Origin: Brevundimonas sp.
Lineage (GTDB): Bacteria; Pseudomonadota; Alphaproteobacteria; Caulobacterales; Caulobacteraceae
Direction of reading: 5' to 3'
Length of the DNA: 64,000 bases
NCBI RefSeq assembly: GCF_016742135.1
Contig: NZ_JACVCG010000003.1
Coordinates: 369,148 to 433,147 of the forward strand
Under the pieces are notes generated by a model. The model saw only the letters and a list, made by a program, of their open reading frames with translations. It was not told the DNA's origin and made no database searches. Positions 35,668 through 44,316 of this stretch are shown here, piece after piece. Positions within the stretch are counted from its first letter, which is position 1. Every line of letters starts with the position of its first letter. Position numbers and translations under genes: made by a program.

Positions 35668-36417
35668 TCAGACGGATCGTAAGGCCTCGACCGCCGCGAT
35701 CATGCGCGCCAGATCGTCCGGCCCTGACAGTCGGTGATCCCCCTCTGCGATCAGGTCCAGCCGCACATCGGCCGATTCCATCTGCGCGATCAGAGCCAGC
35801 TGATGCTGCCAGGGCACGGCGGTGTCCCTTCGGCCCTGCAGAATGTGGACCGGACAGCGGATCGGCAGGGGCCCCTCCGGCAGCATGCGGGTGCGGGCAT
35901 CCTCGAACATCCTCCGGGTCAGCACATAGGGCCCGAGCCCTTCGTCCGGCATCAGCGTCTCGCCCGTTTCCAGAATCTCGGCCTGACGGTCGGGGCCGAG
36001 ACCCGGCCACATCAGCCGTTCGGTAAAATCCTGCGCCGGATTGATCAGCACCATTCCCTTGATCGTCCCGGGTCGCGCCAGGGCAAGGTTCAGCGCTACC
36101 CAGCCGCCCATGGACGAACCGACCGGCACGACCTGTCGCCCACCCGTCCCGACCAGATGATCGACCAACGCACAGGCATCGTCGCACCAGCGGCCCACGG
36201 TGGCGTCGCGCCACGCGCCCGAGGACTGGCCATGGGCGAAATGATCGTATCGAACAAAGGCCCAGCCTCTTTCTTGCGCGGCGGCGTGCAGGGCCAGCGC
36301 CTTGGTCCCCTCCATATCCGAGCGGAACCCTCCGACCCACAGGATGGTCGGCCCCTCGCCCTCGACCTGCTTCAGGGCCAGGCGTTCCCCGTCGGGACGG
36401 GTCAGGTATTCGGTCAT
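35668..36417 (-). CDS. Alpha/beta hydrolase (ABHD10-like)
   Basis: 249 residues, no signal. Nucleophile in GSSMGGWVAL, acid in QGRRDTAVPW, His in EGDHRLS. The opening RPDGERLALKQVEGEGPTIL and WVGGFRSDMEGTKA resemble ABHD10-type thioesterases, which remove acyl groups from proteins or glucuronides. The divergent family 9 glycosyltransferase begins 72 bases away. Substrate unknown. Confidence 0.87.
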   Translation of the reverse strand: MTEYLTRPDGERLALKQVEGEGPTILWVGGFRSDMEGTKALALHAAAQERGWAFVRYDHFAHGQSSGAWRDATVGRWCDDACALVDHLVGTGGRQVVPVGSSMGGWVALNLALARPGTIKGMVLINPAQDFTERLMWPGLGPDRQAEILETGETLMPDEGLGPYVLTRRMFEDARTRMLPEGPLPIRCPVHILQGRRDTAVPWQHQLALIAQMESADVRLDLIAEGDHRLSGPDDLARMIAAVEALRSV

Positions 36418-36489
36418 GTCCGGCTCCTCTCGCCATGGCTCCCGGACCCTGATAGCCAGACCCGACCCCGGAAGCGAAGACGGAATCGC

Positions 36490-37458
36490 ATGACACGCAC
36501 CCCCCAGGTCCTGTTCGTCACCTCAAACCGCATCGGCGATTGCGTGATCTCCTCGGGTGTGATCCGCGAGATCGGGCGTCAGTTGCCGGGCGCGCGGATC
36601 ACCGTCGCGTGCGGGCGACCGCCGGCCCCCTTCTTCCGCGCCGCCCCCGGGGTCGAACGGGTCATCATTCTCGACAAGACACCGATGTCGGGGCACTGGT
36701 TCAATCTGTGGCGTCAGGTGCGCGGCACGCGCTGGGATCTGGTCATCGACATCCGGGGCTCGGCCCTCGCCTGGTTGGTGCCCACCCGTCGACGTGTCGT
36801 CTACACCCGCAATTGGGAGACCGGCACCCGCAAGGTCGAGATGGTCTCGCGCCTGATGGGCGCCGACGCCCCCCTGGATCCGGAAATCTTCCTCGACGAG
36901 ACGGCGCAGCGGGAGGCCGCCGCCGTCATCGATCCCCAGCTGGCGGCCGGGGCCGGTCCCGGTCCGATCATGGCCCTGGCCCCCATCGCCCATCAGCCGG
37001 GCAAGTCCTGGCCCGCCGACCGATGGGGCCAGCTGGTCGAGCGGCTGATGGCCGATCCCCGTTTCAACGGTTGGCGCTTCATGCCGGTGGGCGGCCCCGG
37101 CGACCGGCAGCCGGCGACTCCGGCGCTGGAGGCGGCGGGGACCAGGGGGATCGACTTTGTCGGCAAGGGCGACATCCTGGCTTCGGCGGCGGCCATCGAT
37201 CGGGCGACCCTGTTCGTGGGCAACGACTCGGGCCTCATGCACGTGGCCGCCGCCCTGGGCCGGCCGACGCTCGGCCTGTTCGGACCGACCGAGTGGTGGC
37301 TTTACGGTCCCTGGGGCCCGCGCACCGCCACGGTCGCCTCCAACGAGACGCGGGGTCAGTTCGCCCCGATCGAGGATCTGACGGTGGATCGTGTCTTTTC
37401 TGCCGTGGTTGACCTGTATGAGGCCTGGCCGGAGGGGCGTCCGGGCCCCACGCCTTGA
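36490..37458 (+). CDS. Glycosyltransferase family 9 (heptosyltransferase-like)
   Basis: 322 residues from the ATG giving MTRTPQVLFVTSNRIGDCVI; the frame is open far upstream but only as antisense of the hydrolase gene. GT-B fold of the LPS heptosyltransferase family: NRIGDCVISSGVIREI, KSWPADRWGQLVERL, and the nucleotide-sugar motif FVGNDSGLMHVAAALG followed by LGLFGPTEWW. It probably adds a sugar to lipopolysaccharide core in the cytoplasm. Acceptor and sugar unknown; no other LPS gene is adjacent. Confidence 0.88.
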   Translation: MTRTPQVLFVTSNRIGDCVISSGVIREIGRQLPGARITVACGRPPAPFFRAAPGVERVIILDKTPMSGHWFNLWRQVRGTRWDLVIDIRGSALAWLVPTRRRVVYTRNWETGTRKVEMVSRLMGADAPLDPEIFLDETAQREAAAVIDPQLAAGAGPGPIMALAPIAHQPGKSWPADRWGQLVERLMADPRFNGWRFMPVGGPGDRQPATPALEAAGTRGIDFVGKGDILASAAAIDRATLFVGNDSGLMHVAAALGRPTLGLFGPTEWWLYGPWGPRTATVASNETRGQFAPIEDLTVDRVFSAVVDLYEAWPEGRPGPTP

Positions 37459-37475
37459 AGATTGGGCCGCGTAGG

Positions 37476-37528
37476 GTCATATTGCACCGTCGGGAAACGG
37501 GGCGGGTCACCGCGCGTTTCCGTATGAC
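37476..37528 (+). promoter_or_regulatory. Structured leader upstream of infC
   Basis: Two stacked stems: GTCATA (37476-37481) with TATGAC (37523-37528), and inside it GGAAACG (37493-37499) with CGTTTCC (37515-37521). The element ends 41 bases before the AUU start. IF3 genes are commonly self-regulated, and a leader structure would fit; function is inferred. Confidence 0.45.
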
Positions 37529-37569
37529 ATCTACTGATCTTCTTTCGACCACATAAGGAAACGACGCCC

Positions 37570-38103
37570 ATTCGCCGTCCGATGCAAACTCCGCCCGTCA
37601 AGGATGGGCCGCCCATCAATCAGGATATCCGCGCCGCGCGTGTGCTCCTGATCGACCAGAACGGTGAAAAGCAGGGCGTGATGCCTCTGGCGGCCGCGCT
37701 GGAAGCCGCCGAAGAAGCCGGCATGGACCTTGTCCAGATCGTCTCGAACGCCGAGACGCCCGTCTGCAAGATCCTCGACTACGGCAAATTCCGCTTCCAG
37801 GAACAGAAGAAGAAGGCCGAGGCGCGCAAGCGCCAGAAGATCGTCGAGCTCAAGGAAATCAAGCTCCGGCCGAACATCGACACCCACGACTATGATGTGA
37901 AGGCCAAGGCCATGCACCGCTTCTTCGAGGAGGGCGACAAGGTCAAGGTGACCCTTCGCTTCCGCGGTCGCGAAATGGCCCACCCCGAACTGGGCATGAA
38001 ACTGCTCAACAAGGTCCAGGCCGACTTCGAGGAAATCGCCAAGGTCGAGTATGCCCCGCGCATGGAAGGCCGCCAGATGATCATGATCCTGGCCCCGCGC
38101 TAG
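37570..38103 (+). CDS. infC: Translation initiation factor IF-3 with AUU start codon
   Basis: 177 residues starting at ATT 37570 (Ile-Arg-Arg-Pro-Met). TAAGGA lies ten bases before this ATT but over twenty before the next ATG at 37582, so the AUU is the better start. AUU is the classic infC start, letting IF3, which rejects non-standard start codons, repress its own translation. N domain: [20 protein letters not shown]; linker rich in Lys; C domain: [19 protein letters not shown] and [19 protein letters not shown]. It is not followed by rpmI-rplT, which lie 3.6 kb on. Confidence 0.95.
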   Translation: MRRPMQTPPVKDGPPINQDIRAARVLLIDQNGEKQGVMPLAAALEAAEEAGMDLVQIVSNAETPVCKILDYGKFRFQEQKKKAEARKRQKIVELKEIKLRPNIDTHDYDVKAKAMHRFFEEGDKVKVTLRFRGREMAHPELGMKLLNKVQADFEEIAKVEYAPRMEGRQMIMILAPR

Positions 38104-38203
38104 CTTTCCGAAGCATCACCAGATGCCCGATGCCACCGCGCCGGGCTGGCGATTCCTGCGCGTCCGGGTTAACACCGGGGACGCAAACAGCTTGGGGGCG
38201 GTG

Positions 38204-40150
38204 ATGCGTGGAATTCTGATGGCCTTGGTCGCCATGGCGGTCGGCATGTCCGTTATCGGAGGTGACCCCGCAAAGGCCCAGGTCCAGCTACGCGAGGTCC
38301 CGCTGGATGCCTGGGCCTCCCTGCCCGCGGTCGCTGACGTCACCCTGTCCGATGATGGAACCCGGCTGGCCTATGTGCGGCGCGAGGGCGATCAGTCGGT
38401 CGTCGTCGTTCAGACCACAGGCGGCGAAATCCTGACCACCATCGATGTCAGCGACCGTCGATTCAGCGGGCTTCGCTGGCTGTCGCCGGACCACGTCGGA
38501 ATCTGGTCGCTCGTGCTTGAGCACCGGTTGACGGGAGGCAGCCACGTGCCCCAGCTCGACATCGTCAACGTCCGCACCCGCAACGTGGCGCAGGCCCTGC
38601 GATCAACGGATCGGGGCGGCGTGATCAATGCCGTCTATGGCGTCACCCGGGTCGATGCCGGTCGCGAACCCGTCATTCATGTCCAGACCTATACGATCGA
38701 GGGCGGCCACGTGACCCGCGACATCTATCGCGTCGACCTCGACAGCGGCCGCGGGCGCCGGGTGGCCACGGGGCAGCGCGACACGCGCGGTTATCTGATC
38801 CGGCCGGACGGCAGTATCGCGGCCCGCATCGCCAGCTCGGACGATGCCACGCGTTTCCGCCTGACGGCCCCCGACGGCTCGGGCGGCTGGCGCACCCTCT
38901 ATGAAGTCGTCAGTCAGCTGGACGGACCGGCCGTCTGGGGCTTTGGCCATGATCGTGACCACGTCATGATCTCGACCCTTGAAGACGGTCAGGCCTATCT
39001 CAGCGAGATTAACCTCGGCACCGGCGAGGAGGTCAGGCGCACCCGTATGGAGGATGACCCGTCCGGCCCCTTCTATGACCGGCGGGGGCGGCTGGTTGCC
39101 ATGACCACCTACGGCGATGATGCCCACTACACCTTCTTCGAGCCCCGGTTGGAAGAGGGGTGGAAGGTCATGACCCAAGGCCTCCAGGGGCGTCGGCTAC
39201 GGCTCCATTCCTTCAGTGACGACTTCCAGACCCTTGTCGTCCGCAGCGAAGGGGTGTCGGATTCGGGCACCTATTTCCTTTACGACGGTGCGGCGCGCTC
39301 GGTTTCTGTAGTCGGCCGTCCGTATCCCGTGATCGGACCCGACGTGGTGGGGGCCATCTTCGTGATCCCGTACAAGGCCGCCGACGGCATGGAGCTGATG
39401 GGCTATCTGACCCTGCCGCCTGGTCGCGATACCACTAACCTTCCGCTGGTCGTCATGCCCCACGGGGGGCCGGCGGCCCGGGACTATCTGCAGTTCGACT
39501 GGTGGGCCCAGGCCATGGCATCGCGCGGGTATGCGGTGTTCCAGCCGCAGTTCCGCGGGTCGGACGGTTTTGGTGAAGCCCACCTCCGCGCCGGCTACGG
39601 TGAATGGGGTCGCAAGATGCAGACCGACCTTTCGGATGGCGTGGAGCATCTCGTTCAGCAGGGCATGATCGATCCCGAACGCGTCTGTATCGTCGGGGCC
39701 AGCTACGGCGGCTACGCGGTGCTGCAGGGCATGACGACCCAGTCCGACATCTATCGCTGCGGCGTGTCGTTCGCCGGTGTCTCGGACCTCCCCCAAATGC
39801 TCGAGGCGGAAGGTCGTCTCGGGGGCGGCACCAACAACAATCCCGTCATCCGATACTGGAACCGCTTCATGGGGGCGGACAGCCGCCGCGACTCCGTCCT
39901 CGCCGAACTTTCGCCCGCTCGCCGCGCCGGAGCTGTCCAGGGCCCCATCCTCCTGATCCATGGCCGGAACGATACCGTCGTCCCCCTGAACCAGAGCGAG
40001 ATCATGCACCGCGCGCTTCGTGCAGCCGGCAAGGAGTCGCGCCTCATCATCCTTGATGGAGAAGATCACTGGCTTTCCTTTGGCCCAACCCGCCGCCGGA
40101 TGCTGGAGGAAACCGTAGCCTTCCTGCTGGAACACAACCCGCCGGACTGA
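38204..40150 (+). CDS. Secreted S9 family prolyl-oligopeptidase-like peptidase
   Basis: 648 residues from an ATG after a GGGGGCGG stretch; a longer frame from 38123 exists but puts the signal peptide inside. Sec signal MRGILMALVAMAVGMSVIGG, cleaved near AKAQ. Beta-propeller for about 380 residues, then the hydrolase domain with GASYGGYAVL (Ser), HGRNDTVVPL (Asp) and GEDHWLSF (His). Same plan as 3807-5852 but Sec- rather than Tat-type. It stands between infC and the polymerase gene, breaking the usual infC-rpmI-rplT order. Confidence 0.9.
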   Translation: MRGILMALVAMAVGMSVIGGDPAKAQVQLREVPLDAWASLPAVADVTLSDDGTRLAYVRREGDQSVVVVQTTGGEILTTIDVSDRRFSGLRWLSPDHVGIWSLVLEHRLTGGSHVPQLDIVNVRTRNVAQALRSTDRGGVINAVYGVTRVDAGREPVIHVQTYTIEGGHVTRDIYRVDLDSGRGRRVATGQRDTRGYLIRPDGSIAARIASSDDATRFRLTAPDGSGGWRTLYEVVSQLDGPAVWGFGHDRDHVMISTLEDGQAYLSEINLGTGEEVRRTRMEDDPSGPFYDRRGRLVAMTTYGDDAHYTFFEPRLEEGWKVMTQGLQGRRLRLHSFSDDFQTLVVRSEGVSDSGTYFLYDGAARSVSVVGRPYPVIGPDVVGAIFVIPYKAADGMELMGYLTLPPGRDTTNLPLVVMPHGGPAARDYLQFDWWAQAMASRGYAVFQPQFRGSDGFGEAHLRAGYGEWGRKMQTDLSDGVEHLVQQGMIDPERVCIVGASYGGYAVLQGMTTQSDIYRCGVSFAGVSDLPQMLEAEGRLGGGTNNNPVIRYWNRFMGADSRRDSVLAELSPARRAGAVQGPILLIHGRNDTVVPLNQSEIMHRALRAAGKESRLIILDGEDHWLSFGPTRRRMLEETVAFLLEHNPPD

Positions 40151-40153
40151 GGC

Positions 40154-41455
40154 CTATTCCCGGAATTCCTCATCTTCGGGGATGCGGTTGAAAGCGATCT
40201 TGGCCCCTACATAATCGGGCAAGGCCGCGCGGGGGCCGATCGAGACGGTGTCCTTGCCAAAGCGCGCGTTCAGCTGGTCCAGCGCCCTGGACAGCCGCAG
40301 CGACCGGGATTTCCCCGCCTGATCCGGCGACCAGCCCAGCAGGTCCGGCACGAAGCTGTCCATCGGACGCAGGTCATGAACGGCCACCCCCACGTAGTTG
40401 GGCGGGCGGCGCTCGACCTCAGCCCGAACGCCTTCCCACAGACGATCCACGGCCTTCAGCAGGACAAAGCTGTCGCAGGTTGGCGGAAACCTGCAGCTGA
40501 GCGACGCCACATCGCGTCGTCGGGCTCTTCGAGGCATGCCGTCCGGCATGTCCACGATCAATGTGAGGGACGCGCCGGTCAGCCTTAACCGGCGTAGACG
40601 GGCACCGCATTTGACGGTCAGCCGCCGGACGACGGCCCGGGATCCGTCGGGGGTCCGCATGGCCTGGGCCAGAACGTGGCTGTGGCTGATGGAGGCGCGC
40701 GGTCGCTCCGGTGGCTCTGTACAGTCCAGCCCGTGAAGGCCTCGCCAGATGCGCTCCCCTTCAATACTGTTCCACAGGCGTCGGGCCTCGGCCGCCCCCA
40801 GCGCCCACAGTCCGGCCATGTCGGTGATTCCTGCGGCCCGCAGGCGGCGGGTCATGCGCGGCCCTACCCCCGGCAGGTCCGACACGGGCAGGTCCAGCAG
40901 ACGTCCGGGCAACTGATCGGCCCGCAACACCGTCAAGCCGTCCGGCTTCTGCATACCGCAGGCGGTCTTGGCCAGCAGGCGACTGGGGGCCAGACCAACC
41001 GATGAGCGCAGACAATCCCCCACCGCCGCCTTGATGCCCGCCTGAATCCGGCGCGCCAGGGGAACGGCATTGATTTCCAGCCGCTGTGGCCCGACCAGTT
41101 CACAGGCGGCCTCGTCGATCGAACAGACCTTCCAGATCGGCAGGTGCCTGTCGATCTCGGCCATGATCTGCTTGTGGACCGTCACATAGAGATCCGGTCG
41201 GGCCTCGACCACGGCCAGACCGGGACACAGTTTACGGGCATCCGCCACACGGGTCCCGGTGCGGATTCCGAAGGGCCGGGCTTCATAACTGGCGGCAATC
41301 GCACAGGTGTATTCGGATGGTGCCGGTCGCACGATCACCGGCCGTCCCTGCAACTCCGGTCGGTACTGTTGCTCGACGCTGGCGAAATAGCTGTTCAGGT
41401 CCAGAAACAACCAGCGCAGTCCCGCCCCGTCTTCGCTCTGATCATCTGCTGCCAT
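40154..41455 (-). CDS. SOS-controlled Y-family DNA polymerase
   Basis: 433 residues from the ATG at 41455. Catalytic residues are intact: Asp19 in FLDLNSYFASVE and Asp114-Glu115 in CSIDEAACEL, so unlike ImuB it should polymerise. The DxN form of the first motif is UmuC-like rather than the DxD of DinB. SSVGLAPSRLLAKTACGMQKPDG (palm) and LPGVGPRMTRRLRAAGI (helix-hairpin-helix thumb) are Y-family hallmarks; the little-finger domain follows. No beta-clamp motif is obvious at the end. A LexA box lies 8 bases upstream of the start. It performs error-prone bypass of DNA lesions. It ends four bases from the S9 gene. Confidence 0.9.
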   Translation of the reverse strand: MAADDQSEDGAGLRWLFLDLNSYFASVEQQYRPELQGRPVIVRPAPSEYTCAIAASYEARPFGIRTGTRVADARKLCPGLAVVEARPDLYVTVHKQIMAEIDRHLPIWKVCSIDEAACELVGPQRLEINAVPLARRIQAGIKAAVGDCLRSSVGLAPSRLLAKTACGMQKPDGLTVLRADQLPGRLLDLPVSDLPGVGPRMTRRLRAAGITDMAGLWALGAAEARRLWNSIEGERIWRGLHGLDCTEPPERPRASISHSHVLAQAMRTPDGSRAVVRRLTVKCGARLRRLRLTGASLTLIVDMPDGMPRRARRRDVASLSCRFPPTCDSFVLLKAVDRLWEGVRAEVERRPPNYVGVAVHDLRPMDSFVPDLLGWSPDQAGKSRSLRLSRALDQLNARFGKDTVSIGPRAALPDYVGAKIAFNRIPEDEEFRE

Positions 41456-41462
41456 GCCATCA

Positions 41463-41477
41463 GAACATAACATGAAC
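41463..41477. promoter_or_regulatory. LexA (SOS) box of the alphaproteobacterial type
   Basis: GAAC-ATAACAT-GAAC is a perfect match to the direct-repeat GAAC-N7-GAAC (GTTC-N7-GTTC) LexA site of Alphaproteobacteria. It lies 8-22 bases upstream of the polymerase ATG, so LexA would cover the promoter or transcription start. Confidence 0.85.
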
Positions 41478-41667
41478 AAAGCGTTCGTGGGAACGGGCCA
41501 GGGCCGGAAACCTGCCCTTGCGTTTGGCGGGGCCTTGCCGTATGACCCGCGCCTTCGCGTACCGAACCGCCGGGCGAACAGGCATGCCTGGGCGGTTCCA
41601 GAACCCAGCGCTTCCACCCCCCGGGCCTTTCCGGTCCAGGGACCGGTCGCCGAAAAAGGAATGGAAA

Positions 41668-41865
41668 ATGCCGAAACTGAAGACGAAGTCGGGCGCCAAG
41701 AAGCGCTTCAAATTCACCGCGAGCGGCAAGGTCAAGGCCGGCGTGGCAGGCAAGCGTCACCGCCTGATCAGCCACAACTCGAAATACATCCGGCAGAACC
41801 GCGGCACGCAGGTGATGTCCGATGCCGACGCCCGCAAGATCAAGTCCTACATGCCCTACGCCTGA
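41668..41865 (+). CDS. rpmI: 50S ribosomal protein L35
   Basis: 65 residues, ATG with AAAAAGGA seven bases before it. [20 protein letters not shown], then [19 protein letters not shown] are canonical L35. It is 113 bases upstream of rplT on the same strand. Confidence 0.98.
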   Translation: MPKLKTKSGAKKRFKFTASGKVKAGVAGKRHRLISHNSKYIRQNRGTQVMSDADARKIKSYMPYA

Positions 41866-41978
41866 GCGTAGCCGCACACACGACTGACCGCATCGCATCG
41901 AACGAATTTGAACAGCGGCCCTCAAGCAGCAAGCGACCGCGTCGCGCGCGTTAGGGCCCTTCCGAAGGAAGATATATA

Positions 41979-42332
41979 ATGGCTCGCGTCAAAAGAGGCG
42001 TCGTTTCGCACGCCAAGCACAAGAAGGTTCTGAAACAGGCCAAGGGTTTCTACGGCCGGCGCAAGAACACCATCCGGGCCGCCAAGGCGGCCGTAGACCG
42101 CGCCGGGCAGTATGCCTATCGCGACCGCCGCACCAAGAAACGCAATTTCCGCGCCCTCTGGATCCAGCGCATCAACGCCGCCGCCCGTCTGGAAGGCTTC
42201 ACCTACTCGCAGTTCATGCACGGCCTGTCGAAGGCCGGCATCGAGATGGACCGCAAGGTCCTGGCCGCGATGGCCACTGACGAAGCCGGCTTCAAGGCCG
42301 TGGCCGACAAGGTTCGCGCCGCCCTGGCCTGA
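41979..42332 (+). CDS. rplT: 50S ribosomal protein L20
   Basis: 117 residues; [55 protein letters not shown] and [18 protein letters not shown] are canonical L20. GAAGGAAG precedes the ATG. L20 is an early 23S rRNA-binding assembly protein that represses rpmI-rplT in other bacteria; the 113-base gap could hold such a site. A strong terminator follows. Confidence 0.98.
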   Translation: MARVKRGVVSHAKHKKVLKQAKGFYGRRKNTIRAAKAAVDRAGQYAYRDRRTKKRNFRALWIQRINAAARLEGFTYSQFMHGLSKAGIEMDRKVLAAMATDEAGFKAVADKVRAALA

Positions 42333-42358
42333 ACCGGTCAACCCTGACGATCTGACAG

Positions 42359-42390
42359 CGCCCGCCTCCCTTCAGGACGGCGGGCGTTTT
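42359..42390 (+). terminator. Intrinsic terminator of rpmI-rplT
   Basis: CGCCCGCC (42359-42366) pairs with GGCGGGCG (42379-42386) around a 12-base loop and is followed by TTTT, 27 bases after the rplT stop. Confidence 0.88.
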
Positions 42391-42462
42391 CATGAGGCGA
42401 TCGGCGAGGCAACCCGACGGCCCCGGCATCGTTGGACAAGGGCACCGAAACAGGAGTGTCCC

Positions 42463-42666
42463 ATGTCCGTTGCCCGCGTTACCGAAATCACCGCTTCCTC
42501 CAGTGTCAGCTTCGAGGATGCCATTCAGAAAGGCATCGCCCGCGCCGACGAAACCCTCGATCAGGTGCGCGGCGCCTGGGTCCAGGAGCAGAAGGTCGTC
42601 GTTGAGGGCGGCAAGATCACCGATTACCGGGTCAATCTCAAGATCACCTTCGTCCTCAAGGACTGA
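42463..42666 (+). CDS. Dodecin family flavin-binding protein
   Basis: 67 residues. MSVARVTEITASSSVSFEDA, GIARADETLDQVRGAWVQEQ and GGKITDYRVNLKITFVLKD match dodecins, which form hollow 12-mers storing or buffering flavin or CoA; the Trp in GAWV stacks on the flavin. CAGGAG lies about ten bases before the ATG. It stands alone between the rplT terminator and pheS. Confidence 0.93.
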   Translation: MSVARVTEITASSSVSFEDAIQKGIARADETLDQVRGAWVQEQKVVVEGGKITDYRVNLKITFVLKD

Positions 42667-42755
42667 GGCTTCGGCGCAAGCCCGGCCCGGGTCCTTGCGC
42701 TCCGGCAGCCTTTCGGGGTGACGAACGGCCTTCGTCTCGCTAGACGACGGGCGTC

Positions 42756-43832
42756 ATGACAGACCTGAACCAACTGGAACTGGACCTGATCAACGCCATC
42801 GGCTCGGCTGAAGGCGTGCAGGCCCTTGAGGACCTCCGCGTCTCCGCCCTCGGCAAGACAGGCTCGATCTCCGGCCTGCTGAAGGGCCTTGGCGCGATGA
42901 GCCCGGAGGAGCGCCGAACCGAGGGCCCGCGCATCAACGGCCTGCGCGACCGGGTGGCGAGCGCACTCGCTGCCCGCAAGGCCGAGCTGGAGACCGCAGA
43001 GCTGGAAGCCCGGCTGAAGTCGGAGCATCTGGACCTGACCCTGCCGCCCCGCCCCGCGCGCGCCGGCAGCGTCCATCCAACCCTGCAGGTGATGGACGAA
43101 ATGGTCGCCCTGTTCGCCGACATGGGCTTTGCGGTCGCCGAAGGTCCGGACATCGAGGACGACTTCCACAACTTCACCGCCCTGAACTTTCCGCCCAAGC
43201 ATCCGGCGCGGGAGATGCACGACACCTTCTTCCTGAAGCCTGACCCGGAGACGGGGGAGCGCAAGGTGCTGCGGACCCACACGAGCCCGGTGCAGATCCG
43301 CACCATGATGTCGACGACCCCGCCGATCCGGATCATCGCTCCGGGACGCACCTTTCGGAAGGACTCGGACGCCACCCACACGCCGATGTTCCATCAGGTC
43401 GAGGGGCTGGTGATCGACCGGGACATCCACATGGGTCACCTCAAGTGGACGCTGGAGACCTTCGTCGCCCGCTTCTTCGAGGTCGAGGGCATCGATGCGC
43501 GGTTCCGACCGCACCACTTCCCCTTCACCGAGCCGTCGGCCGAGATGGACATCCGCTGCGACCGTTCCGGCGGCGTGCTGAAGCTCAACGAGGGCGATAG
43601 CTGGATGGAAATCCTCGGCTGCGGCATGGTCCATCCGAATGTGCTGCGCACCTGTGGGATCGACCCCGATGAGTACCAGGGCTTTGCCTTCGGCATGGGC
43701 GTCGACCGGCTGGCCATGCTGAAGTACGGCATCCCCGACCTTCGCCCCATGTTCGAGGCCGACAGCCGCTGGCTGTCCCACTACGGCTTCTCCGCCTTTT
43801 CCGCGCCCAGCCCCGCTGCCGGGCTGAGCTGA
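42756..43832 (+). CDS. pheS: Phenylalanyl-tRNA synthetase alpha subunit
   Basis: 358 residues. N-terminal coiled coil for tRNA binding ([20 protein letters not shown], then [15 protein letters not shown]). Class II catalytic core: [19 protein letters not shown], motif 2 [29 protein letters not shown], and motif 3 [18 protein letters not shown]. Forms the alpha2-beta2 enzyme with PheT. An unrelated small gene separates it from pheT. Confidence 0.97.
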   Translation: MTDLNQLELDLINAIGSAEGVQALEDLRVSALGKTGSISGLLKGLGAMSPEERRTEGPRINGLRDRVASALAARKAELETAELEARLKSEHLDLTLPPRPARAGSVHPTLQVMDEMVALFADMGFAVAEGPDIEDDFHNFTALNFPPKHPAREMHDTFFLKPDPETGERKVLRTHTSPVQIRTMMSTTPPIRIIAPGRTFRKDSDATHTPMFHQVEGLVIDRDIHMGHLKWTLETFVARFFEVEGIDARFRPHHFPFTEPSAEMDIRCDRSGGVLKLNEGDSWMEILGCGMVHPNVLRTCGIDPDEYQGFAFGMGVDRLAMLKYGIPDLRPMFEADSRWLSHYGFSAFSAPSPAAGLS

Positions 43833-43854
43833 CCCCACACCCAGGATCCGTCCC

Positions 43855-44316
43855 ATGAGCCAACCCTCCAACCAAGCCCCCATCACCAACCCGACCGGAC
43901 GCGAACTGGTCGAACGCGACACCTTCCAGAACGAGGCGATCTGGCTGCCCGCCATGGCCGCGCAGCATCTGAATGCCGGGGCGTTCCTGATCGAGGGCAA
44001 GACCTTCACGGACTGCCTGATCGAGGGGCCGGCGGTCCTGGGCATGGCCGAGGGCGTGCAGTTCGAGGGCTGCAACATGGGCGTGACCCAGGACGTGAAG
44101 GCCCTGTTCCTCGTGCCGCACGGCACGAAGGCCATCGGCGTGGTGGGCGTGGCCCACTGCCGGTTCGTCCGCTGCCGCTTCATGATGGTTGGTTTCGCGG
44201 GCAACCTTGCGGCCGTCGAGGAGATGGCGCAGGGCCTGACGAGCGCCCGAGCGGTGGCCGAGAAGGCCCAGGCAGAGGCGCAGGCGCGGGCCGAGGCCGA
44301 GGGCAAGGCTTCGTGA
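43855..44316 (+). CDS. Uncharacterised protein encoded between pheS and pheT
   Basis: 153 residues, ATG 22 bases after pheS; its stop overlaps the pheT GTG by four bases, so its translation is coupled to PheT. The core has short repeating strands, [29 protein letters not shown] and [17 protein letters not shown], with aromatic or hydrophobic residues every five positions, reminiscent of a pentapeptide-repeat or small beta-helix fold. The last 35 residues are an Ala/Glu-rich helix ([20 protein letters not shown]). No signal peptide. Four Cys. I do not recognise a named family and propose no function. Confidence 0.8.
   Translation: MSQPSNQAPITNPTGRELVERDTFQNEAIWLPAMAAQHLNAGAFLIEGKTFTDCLIEGPAVLGMAEGVQFEGCNMGVTQDVKALFLVPHGTKAIGVVGVAHCRFVRCRFMMVGFAGNLAAVEEMAQGLTSARAVAEKAQAEAQARAEAEGKAS

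Noticed and set aside
41900..41913. GAAC-N6-GAAC between rpmI and rplT, like an SOS box
   Set aside because: The spacing is 6, not 7, and the position inside a ribosomal protein transcript makes LexA control unlikely.
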